Part shown: one piece after another, positions 1 through 5,629 of the stretch
How positions within the stretch are numbered: position 1 is the first letter of the stretch
Layout: every line of letters begins with the position of its first letter
NCBI GenBank assembly: GCA_002383425.1
Contig: DFYV01000014.1
Coordinates: 13,649 to 28,812 of the forward strand
Reading direction: 5' to 3'
DNA: 15,164 bases
Source of the DNA: Bacteroidales bacterium UBA4073
Lineage (GTDB): Bacteria; Bacteroidota; Bacteroidia; Bacteroidales; Tenuifilaceae
Made by a program: the position numbers and the translations under genes
Notes under the pieces: generated by a model
Database searches by the model: none
Seen by the model: only the letters and a program-made list of their open reading frames with translations
What the model was told of the DNA's origin: nothing

Positions 1-14
1 GGCATTGATAAACT

Positions 15-35
15 CTAACTTCTAACTTCTAACTT
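15..35 (+). repeat. Three tandem CTAACTT heptamers
   Basis: Three exact CTAACTT units lie at 15-21, 22-28 and 29-35 in non-coding DNA upstream of the SPOR gene. The array may begin outside the window. It shares the 7-nt period of the arrays at 655-766, 786-806, 844-871 and 898-918, and TCTAAC also occurs on the - strand at the right edge. Confidence 0.8.
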
Positions 36-114
36 TAATGGAGCGATGCAACTAACTTTCCTTTCGGGTAATCGCCTTCGACGATTTTGTGAATACAGGT
101 AGCAAATTTTTTAC

Positions 115-122
115 TATTTTTG
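115..122 (+). promoter_or_regulatory. Bacteroidota-type -7 box for the SPOR gene
   Basis: TATTTTTG fits the TAnnTTTG consensus of the major Bacteroidota sigma factor. A TTTG at 86-89 could be the -33 element, but its 25-nt spacing is longer than usual, so that half is uncertain. Transcription would start near 129, giving a leader of about a dozen bases before the ATG at 142. Confidence 0.5.
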
Positions 123-141
123 TATCGAAAACAGATACTCC

Positions 142-603
142 ATGAGGAAATTTTTCTTAACCATACTGCCAATTGTTTCATTTTTTTGGGCTTTCGCCCA
201 AAGCACTGACGGGGGCAATCCCCTACCAATTGTAACCGAACTTCAAAGGAGTGTAATTGGTCAGGGATCCATCACAATCAATCAAAGCGACGCCATTACT
301 CACCTTCAAAACATAAGGTACTTGCATAATGCCAAATCGCCGGGGATGGAAGGTTTCAGGATTAGAATATTCTTTGAGATTGGACAATTTGCCCGTAAAA
401 ATTCCGAAGATGTCATGCGGGCATTTATGGAAAAATATCCTGGAATACCTATTTACCAGAATTACCAGAACCCGTACTGGAAAATTTCGGTTGGCGATTA
501 CCGTACACGAGAGGAAGCAATTAAGTTATACAATCAAATAGTCAAGGACTACCCCAAAGCTTTTATCATACCTGAACGCATAAATTTCCCTCCTTTAGAA
601 TAG
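142..603 (+). CDS. Secreted SPOR-domain protein
   Basis: The 153-residue product has a signal peptide (residues 1-19, hydrophobic core LTILPIVSFFWAFA, AFA|Q cleavage) and one C-terminal domain at about 72-145 that fits the SPOR fold: strand GFRIRIFF, helix 87-99, then YWKISVGDYRTREEA, helix and a last strand near FIIP. SPOR domains bind peptidoglycan stripped of stem peptides, often at division sites. The link of about 50 residues between signal peptide and domain has no recognisable motif. The protein is therefore probably periplasmic, or attached to the inner face of the outer membrane, and contacts the cell wall. It reads in the same direction as the PurF-like gene but is separated from it by about 450 nt of repeats and a hairpin, so a shared operon is doubtful. 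SPOR assignment is by pattern; the specific role is unknown. Confidence 0.85.
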   Translation: MRKFFLTILPIVSFFWAFAQSTDGGNPLPIVTELQRSVIGQGSITINQSDAITHLQNIRYLHNAKSPGMEGFRIRIFFEIGQFARKNSEDVMRAFMEKYPGIPIYQNYQNPYWKISVGDYRTREEAIKLYNQIVKDYPKAFIIPERINFPPLE

Positions 604-654
604 CATGAAAACATCCACTATCCGGCAGGCTTGTCTGGCGAAAACGGAATCAAG

Positions 655-766
655 ACTCAAGGTTCTATGCCTGAGGTTCAAGGTTTGGCGTTCAAAGTTC
701 AAGGTTCAAGATTCAAGATTCCAGATTCAAAATTACAAATTACGAATTACGAATTACGAATTACGA
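655..766 (+). repeat. Drifting heptanucleotide repeat array (16 units)
   Basis: Reading in sevens from 655 gives a continuous series: ACTCAAG, GTTCTAT, GCCTGAG, GTTCAAG, GTTTGGC, GTTCAAA, GTTCAAG twice, ATTCAAG, ATTCCAG, ATTCAAA, ATTACAA, then ATTACGA four times (739-766), ending in a partial ATTA. Units from 690 onward are strongly alike; those at 655-689 are degenerate. The period is kept while the unit changes stepwise from GTTCAAG to ATTACGA. Confidence 0.85.
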
Positions 767-785
767 ATTAAAGATTCCTTTTTCC

Positions 786-918
786 GAACAACGAATAACG
801 AACAAAAAATTGGCATCAACCGTCAACCATCAACTCTTTCGCCGAACAACGAACAACGAACAACGAACAACTATCATCAACCATCAACTATTTTCCCGAA
901 CAACGAACAACGAACAAC
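786..918 (+). repeat. GAACAAC heptamer arrays inside a 54-nt duplicated unit
   Basis: GAACAAC-type heptamers occur as GAACAAC/GAATAAC/GAACAAA at 786-806, four exact copies at 844-871 and three exact copies at 898-918. Each of the last two blocks follows the same lead-in TCAACCATCAACT (823-835 and 877-889), so a unit of about 54 nt is duplicated head to tail. The copy at 786-806 may be a decayed third unit. Confidence 0.85.
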
Positions 919-1006
919 CAATAGCCATACAGTGGTTACTGATGTAAGCTTTTACCAAACTGACAATTTCACCTACAACGTAATGGGACTTAACGCCATA
1001 GAAATT

Positions 1007-1029
1007 AAAGGTAGATTTTATCTACCTTT
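1007..1029 (+). terminator. Hairpin with T-run just before the PurF-like gene
   Basis: AAAGGTAGA (1007-1015) pairs perfectly with TCTACCTTT (1021-1029); T1016-A1020 can add a tenth pair, leaving a TTT loop. Five Ts (1027-1031) close the + strand side. It fits an intrinsic terminator for transcripts arriving from the SPOR gene, or a leader hairpin or attenuator for the PurF-like gene, whose ATG is 23 nt beyond the stem. Confidence 0.55.
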
Positions 1030-1052
1030 TTAATTTAAAAGTACTTAAAGAT

Positions 1053-2951
1053 ATGAGCGAAGAAATTAAACACGAATGCGGGATTGCCCTTATCAGGTTA
1101 CTCAAACCACTGGAATACTACCAGCTGAAGTACGGCACCTGGCGTTACGGTCTGCACAAGCTTTACCTGCTAATGGAAAAGCAACATAACCGAGGGCAAG
1201 ATGGGGCAGGATTAGCCACTATCAAATTCAACCTTGCGCCAGGTAAAAAGTATATCGACAGGGAACGCTCAAACTCATCAACCCCAATTAAGGATATTTT
1301 TGATACCGTTAATACTGGCATTAGTAAATACACCCCTAAACCTGAATTACTAAACGACCCCATTTTTGTCAAGGAGAACATCCCCTTTGCAGGAGAACTC
1401 TTTTTAGGACATTTACGGTATGGCACCTTTGGCAAAAACTCGATTGATTATGTTCATCCGGTAATGCGCGATAACAACTGGAAATCGCGTACGCTTGTTC
1501 TTGCCGGTAATTTTAATATGACCAACGTAGATGAGCTATTCAGAAAGCTTGTTGAACTAGGCCAACACCCACGCGACTTTTCCGACACGGTTACAGTGAT
1601 TGAAAAAATTGGTCATTTCCTTGACGAAGAAAACCAACAGCTTTTCCGACAGTACAAAAACGATGGACACCCTAACATTGAGATAAGTAAGCTTATTGCC
1701 GAAAATATTAATATTGCAAAAATTCTGCAAGCTTCCACAAAGGACTTCGATGGGGGATACGCCATGGCAGGGCTTATTGGTCATGGCGATGCTTTTGTTG
1801 TTCGCGACCCTTGGGGTATTCGCCCGGCATTCTATTACACCGACGACGAAATAGCCGTTGTGGCCTCGGAACGTCCAGCTATTCAAACAGTTCTTAATGT
1901 TACTGCTGATCAGGTTCAGGAGATAAAACCAGGTTATGCACTCATCATCAAACGCAACGGGATAATCTATAATGAAGAGATAAGAATACCTCAACCCCGA
2001 AAATCATGTTCGTTTGAACGCATTTACTTTTCGCGTGGAACGGATAAGGACATTTACCAAGAACGCAAAAGGTTAGGAGAGCTTTTAACCCCGTTTATTC
2101 TTAAGGCAATTAGCTACGACCATGAAAACACGGTTTTTTCATACATACCAAATACCGCCGAGACTGCATTCCTGGGTATGGTTAAAGGGATTGAAGATCA
2201 CATAAAAAACGAAAAGAAACGTAAAATTCTGGAAAAAGGGGCAAACCTTACCGAAAAGGATATTGATGAGATAATCTATACCCGTTTGAGGGTTGAAAAA
2301 ATTGCTGTTAAGGATGTAAAACTCCGCACTTTTATTGCACAGGACAAGGGTAGAGAGGATATGGTTGGGCACGTTTACGATATTACATACGGAACACTCC
2401 GCCCCGGTATTGACAACCTTGTTGTAATAGACGACTCCATTGTTCGCGGAACTACGCTTCGCGAGAGCATCCTTAAAATACTTGACAGGCTTAACCCTGC
2501 CAGCATAATAGTGGTGTCATCGTCGCCTCAAATCCGTTATCCCGATTGCTATGGCATTGACATGGCCAAGCTATCCGACTTTGTGGCTTTTCGTGCAGCT
2601 ATTGAGCTGCTCAGAGAAACCGGTCAGGAAAACATAATAAATAGCATTTACCGCAAGTGTAAAGAGCAACAAAATCTTCCTAAAGAGCAAATCATTAACT
2701 ACGTTAAAGAGATATATCGGCCGTTTACCGATGAGCAAATTTCAAACAAAATTGCGACGCTACTTACCCCTAAGAATGTAAAGGCTAAAGTTAAGATTGT
2801 TTACCAAACGATAGAAAATCTGCATGAGGCTTGCCCCAACGACCAAGGAGACTGGTACTTTACCGGCGACTACCCCACTCCTGGCGGCAACCGTGTGGTA
2901 AACAACTCGTTTATCAACTTTATTGAGGGCCGAAATCAAAGGGCTTACTAA
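1053..2951 (+). CDS. purF: Long Bacteroidota-type amidophosphoribosyltransferase (PurF-like)
   Basis: PurF makes 5-phosphoribosylamine from PRPP and glutamine, the first step of purine synthesis. The N-terminal half shows the class II glutamine amidotransferase pattern: candidate nucleophile Cys9 after a short leader MSEEIKHE, RGQDGAGL (47-54), a GHLRYGTFG segment and the RDPWGIRP motif. The C-terminal half carries the phosphoribosyltransferase PRPP loop VVIDDSIVRGTT (residues 457-468). At 632 residues it is longer than classical PurF (about 470-500). Extra material includes a charged stretch before the PRPP loop (KNEKKRKILEKG...) and a C-terminal extension with TGDYPTPGG. This long form is, to my knowledge, characteristic of Bacteroidota, and genomes may also carry a standard PurF, so the exact substrate is less certain than the fold. 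It faces the glsB-like gene convergently. No good -7 box is visible between the hairpin at 1007-1029 and the ATG. Confidence 0.85.
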   Translation: MSEEIKHECGIALIRLLKPLEYYQLKYGTWRYGLHKLYLLMEKQHNRGQDGAGLATIKFNLAPGKKYIDRERSNSSTPIKDIFDTVNTGISKYTPKPELLNDPIFVKENIPFAGELFLGHLRYGTFGKNSIDYVHPVMRDNNWKSRTLVLAGNFNMTNVDELFRKLVELGQHPRDFSDTVTVIEKIGHFLDEENQQLFRQYKNDGHPNIEISKLIAENINIAKILQASTKDFDGGYAMAGLIGHGDAFVVRDPWGIRPAFYYTDDEIAVVASERPAIQTVLNVTADQVQEIKPGYALIIKRNGIIYNEEIRIPQPRKSCSFERIYFSRGTDKDIYQERKRLGELLTPFILKAISYDHENTVFSYIPNTAETAFLGMVKGIEDHIKNEKKRKILEKGANLTEKDIDEIIYTRLRVEKIAVKDVKLRTFIAQDKGREDMVGHVYDITYGTLRPGIDNLVVIDDSIVRGTTLRESILKILDRLNPASIIVVSSSPQIRYPDCYGIDMAKLSDFVAFRAAIELLRETGQENIINSIYRKCKEQQNLPKEQIINYVKEIYRPFTDEQISNKIATLLTPKNVKAKVKIVYQTIENLHEACPNDQGDWYFTGDYPTPGGNRVVNNSFINFIEGRNQRAY

Positions 2952-3082
2952 CAAAATGGTTTATGGATTGTATTAAAAGTTGAAAAACAAATACTAAAAT
3001 GCTTATTGACAGTATGATACGAATATTTTTTTTGCCAACCATCAGATAAGATTCACCGATACACTGCTACGATGGACTTTGC

Positions 3083-4048
3083 TTAGGTTTTAGGCTTCCA
3101 GAGTAAGCTTAAATGGTACTTCTCCCAAAATTTCTTAACGAAATTCGAGATATGCCGCTCTACTTTGTGCTGGTATATATCGGAAATTGTAATTAGGATT
3201 GCTGTTTCCTCCACATCGCCAAAATAGGGATTGATCACTGTACCAAACACCTTCATGGATGGGCTTAGATTCATGTATGAATTGATGAGAGGAGGTATTC
3301 GTTCCCCAAACTCACGAATTTTTTTCGACAGGATTTTATAATCTTCTTCGTAATTTTTCCCGGTAAACACCTCTGCCATTGTCTGTCGGTCAATATCTAC
3401 CTCAATTGGGTAAATTGGTTCTACCAGGTTCTCGGTATCGCTGAAGTACTTTTCAAAGAAATACAGCAACAAGTTGCGCGCCTCAATATTATAGGTACGA
3501 TACATGGTAACCTTACCGAAAAAATACTTTATGTGTGGATTTAGCACGATAAGCGCACCAAGACCATCCCACAGGTTATCGAGGGCATATAGCCCTTTTC
3601 CGCTCCGTGAAAGTGACTGATACTTTGGTTGAACAAACGAACGCCCCAGTTCAATCATTTGTGGCAGATACTCGTAAATAAACTTATCGGAAAAGCGGAA
3701 CAGGTGTTTTGTCGATAGGTTTATCTCTTCACCCTTGGTTGGATCAACGTTGTGAAAACGGTAGCCCCCGAGTATCTCTCTTTCGTTAGGGTCCCACACA
3801 ATAAGCTGCTTGTAGCAATTCTCACAGGTATCGTACTCATCAATATCAACCTCCTCGCCTGTGCCACCGCCGGCCGACCTGAACGTAAATTCTCTCAGCC
3901 GTCCAACCTCTCGCATCAGGTTAGGTGCATTTTGAGCAGTAAAAATGTATAGCTCGTTATTGGCATTATTGGTATGCCTAACAAACTTATCGGGAGTGAG
4001 CTCATTAATGAGAAGTTCCCTGTCAACAGGTTCAATTATTTGCTTCAT
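3083..4048 (-). CDS. glsB: GNAT-type N-acyltransferase of glycine lipid synthesis (GlsB/OlsB-like)
   Basis: The product (321 residues from this start) resembles the OlsB/hemolysin-type acyltransferases that move a 3-hydroxy-acyl chain from acyl-ACP to an amino acid. In Bacteroides, GlsB acylates glycine to start glycine/serine-glycine lipids. Visible family traits are REFTFRSAGGGTGEEVDIDEYD-type acidic segment (residues 52-73; D68, D70, E71, D73), LIVWDP, ILGGYRF and the conserved IELGRSFV block (E133, G135, R136). I chose the ATG at 4048 because it lies 5 nt after the stop of the upstream acyltransferase gene; the frame stays open to an ATG at 4117, but that would overlap the neighbour by 64 nt and adds a basic, non-family N-terminus. 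The adjacent PlsC-like gene supports a two-step lipid pathway at the cytoplasmic membrane. Family is clear; glycine as substrate is inferred from the gene pair and lineage. Confidence 0.8.
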   Translation of the reverse strand: MKQIIEPVDRELLINELTPDKFVRHTNNANNELYIFTAQNAPNLMREVGRLREFTFRSAGGGTGEEVDIDEYDTCENCYKQLIVWDPNEREILGGYRFHNVDPTKGEEINLSTKHLFRFSDKFIYEYLPQMIELGRSFVQPKYQSLSRSGKGLYALDNLWDGLGALIVLNPHIKYFFGKVTMYRTYNIEARNLLLYFFEKYFSDTENLVEPIYPIEVDIDRQTMAEVFTGKNYEEDYKILSKKIREFGERIPPLINSYMNLSPSMKVFGTVINPYFGDVEETAILITISDIYQHKVERHISNFVKKFWEKYHLSLLWKPKT

Positions 4049-4053
4049 GGCAG

Positions 4054-4884
4054 TCAAACTATACTGGCGTATTGCTTTCCTAACTCGTAAACCACTGACT
4101 TTACCCACATTGCCCACTGCGATGGTGTTTTAGTACTGTTGAAGAAAGTATAAGGTATTGATTCCCCAATTATTGCAGTAATACTCTCCCCTTTTTGTTT
4201 AAACATCTCATCAACGAGGTAAAGCATCTCAATGTTAAATTTAATTCCTAAAAAGTTTCTCAGCTTTGCCAGATTATAAAAGAAATTGGAGTTTCGGCCG
4301 CTGAAAAAAATCGGAACAACATCGCGCTTATGCTGTATTGCTTTAACAATAAAACTTTTTTTCCATTCCAGGTCCTCAATTTTCCCATGCTGTTTGCGGG
4401 AGCAAAGCCCTGCGGGGAAATAAAGCAGCTGGGCATCGGAGGCAAAGATGTTATCCATCAGCTTAACATTTTGGATGCTCTGTGCACCATGCTTATTAAT
4501 AGGGATAAAGATGTTGTTTAGCTGGGCAATATGCATTAGCAAATCGTTCACTGGAAACTTAACCATAGGGTAATACTTACCCAACAGGTGGATAAGAATC
4601 ATCCCGTCCAGGCCCCCAAGCGGATGGTTCGATGCAAACAGGTACCTTCCATCGGGTTTTAGTTTCTCAACACCCTTCACCGTGTAGGTTACCTGCATAA
4701 CCTTTAGCACTTCATCAATAAAGTCAACCCCTTGCTTATTGCCATGCTTTTGGATCAACTCATTTATTTCATCCTGATGAGTAATACGCTTTAGGTATCG
4801 AATAATAAAGCGGGGTAATGCTTTTTGGAGCTTTGGGCTTTTCGAGGCTATTACGTTATCGATATCAATTAAATTCTGCTGCAT
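4054..4884 (-). CDS. glsA: PlsC-family O-acyltransferase, glycine lipid synthesis (GlsA-like)
   Basis: This 276-residue protein belongs to the lysophospholipid acyltransferase family, which adds a second acyl chain to a hydroxyl on a monoacylated lipid. The family blocks appear in order: SNHPLGGLDG (H87, D93) as catalytic block I, FIPINKHG (126-133) as block II, FPAG (156-159) followed by CSRKQHGK as block III, and VVPIFFSG as block IV. The catalytic pair is spaced HX5D rather than the textbook HX4D, and block III is FPAG rather than FPEG. Its stop codon lies 5 nt before the glsB-like ATG, so the two are surely co-transcribed; in Bacteroides this pair makes glycine lipids, with GlsA adding the ester-linked chain. 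A -7 box at 4904-4911 gives it its own promoter. No clear membrane-spanning segment is seen, so it is probably membrane-associated from the cytoplasm. Confidence 0.8.
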   Translation of the reverse strand: MQQNLIDIDNVIASKSPKLQKALPRFIIRYLKRITHQDEINELIQKHGNKQGVDFIDEVLKVMQVTYTVKGVEKLKPDGRYLFASNHPLGGLDGMILIHLLGKYYPMVKFPVNDLLMHIAQLNNIFIPINKHGAQSIQNVKLMDNIFASDAQLLYFPAGLCSRKQHGKIEDLEWKKSFIVKAIQHKRDVVPIFFSGRNSNFFYNLAKLRNFLGIKFNIEMLYLVDEMFKQKGESITAIIGESIPYTFFNSTKTPSQWAMWVKSVVYELGKQYASIV

Positions 4885-4903
4885 TTCCGTAAAAAATTAT
4901 CTA

Positions 4904-4911
4904 CAAATATA
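4904..4911 (-). promoter_or_regulatory. -7 box for the glsA-glsB pair
   Basis: On the - strand this reads TATATTTG, a full match to TAnnTTTG. It lies 19 nt before the glsA-like ATG, leaving a leader of roughly a dozen bases. No clean TTTG sits at the expected -33 distance. Confidence 0.55.
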
Positions 4912-4956
4912 ATAAAACCAAAAGATGGTTAAACGAACGCTTGCAATAGTGGTAGG

Positions 4957-5568
4957 CTATCGGATAGAAATCCAAAAAGTAGCTATTCCGTTGAGCATCA
5001 TCTGAACCCCAATGGTAGCAACAATAAGGCCAAATATTCGAACAAGGGGGCCAATTAGATTGTAACGATTCAAAACTTTTCCGATTAGCTTAGCATAATA
5101 CATGAAAAGGTAATTAATACCCAGCGCCACAGCTATAGATACAATGGTGTTAGTGTGACCATAATGCGCAGGGAACGTAACCGCAGCAGTAATGGTAGCC
5201 GGGCCTGCTATCATGGGAATGCCAATAGGAACTGCCGTGATATCCCTTAGGTTTACGCCAGAATCGACCCGAATAAAAGTACCCTTTTGCAGTCCACTTA
5301 TACCATTATAAAAAAGGATTACGCCCGATGTGATTTGGAAAGCGTACAGTTCAACATGAAACACATAACTAAACACCAGCTCACCCAGGAGTAAAAAGAA
5401 AAGCAAGGTGATAAATGCTGTAATGGTTGCCTTGATGGCAATAAATCGGGTTGTAGCCTCATCGAATTGGGACTGGAGGGTAGTCATAACAAATACTTTC
5501 TGTATGGGATTAACCAGGGCCAACAGGGCTACCATGCAGCTTAGCAGATATTTTAATTGAAACGCCAT
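4957..5568 (-). CDS. MarC-family integral membrane protein (UPF0056)
   Basis: The 203-residue product is almost entirely hydrophobic, with about six membrane segments (roughly residues 5-25, 43-65, 70-92, 110-132, 142-160 and 172-198). Family marks are the NP of LALVNPIQ (20-21), IPMIAGPATIT (117-127) in the second half, and the closing GVQMMLNGI. The length matches the MarC family (about 200-220). MarC proteins sit in the inner membrane and have no established function; the original link to multiple antibiotic resistance was not upheld. The gene starts only 9 nt after a strong hairpin (5578-5613) that ends the upstream transcript, and a 72-nt gap with a -7 box separates it from glsA. No own promoter is obvious, so expression may rely on read-through past the hairpin. 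Confidence 0.85.
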   Translation of the reverse strand: MAFQLKYLLSCMVALLALVNPIQKVFVMTTLQSQFDEATTRFIAIKATITAFITLLFFLLLGELVFSYVFHVELYAFQITSGVILFYNGISGLQKGTFIRVDSGVNLRDITAVPIGIPMIAGPATITAAVTFPAHYGHTNTIVSIAVALGINYLFMYYAKLIGKVLNRYNLIGPLVRIFGLIVATIGVQMMLNGIATFWISIR

Positions 5569-5577
5569 AGTAGCAAA

Positions 5578-5613
5578 AATTTAGGTGGATACAGGAAAGT
5601 ATCCACCTAAATT
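5578..5613 (-). terminator. 15-bp hairpin terminator after the OmpA-type gene
   Basis: A perfect 15-bp stem (5578-5592 with 5599-5613; arm AATTTAGGTGGATAC) encloses the six-base loop 5593-5598. On the - strand the stem runs into TTTTT (5579-5575), as in an intrinsic terminator for the gene ending at 5630. Its 3' end is 9 nt from the marC-family start codon. Confidence 0.75.
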
Positions 5614-5629
5614 ACATAAATTTTGGTGA

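Larger units (their letters stand above)
604..1052. other. Repeat-rich intergenic region
   Basis: This 449-nt gap holds heptamer arrays (655-766, 786-806, 844-871, 898-918), a longer 54-nt duplicated unit, and a hairpin just before the PurF-like gene. A 142-codon frame is open at 605-1033, but its peptide is a direct readout of the repeats (NYELRI-, NNEQRTTN-type strings) and shows no domain or signal peptide, so I do not call it a gene. The stretch 922-1006 is not repetitive and I recognise nothing in it. Confidence 0.8.

Noticed and set aside
35..229. Open frame on the - strand ending in IVEGDYPKGKLVASLH
   Set aside because: It overlaps the start of the SPOR gene on the other strand, crosses its promoter, and shows no domain or signal. 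The protein-like tail is most likely chance.
655..918. CRISPR array
   Set aside because: The repeats are 7-nt tandem units with no spacers of unique sequence, and no cas gene is present.
3005..3020. TTGACA-like -35 motif in the convergent gap
   Set aside because: Bacteroidota promoters do not use this motif, and no + strand gene follows it.
3024..3033. Run of eight Ts after the PurF-like gene as a terminator
   Set aside because: I found only 4-5 bp pairings before it (for example GTAT/ATAC with a one-base loop), too weak to call an intrinsic terminator.
4049..4117. Longer glsB-like protein starting at 4117
   Set aside because: It would overlap the upstream acyltransferase gene by 64 nt; the ATG at 4048 gives normal operon spacing and a family-like N-terminus.
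4957..4967. Odd palindrome CTATC-G-GATAG at the end of the marC-family gene
   Set aside because: Five base pairs with a one-base centre are expected by chance and cannot fold as a hairpin.
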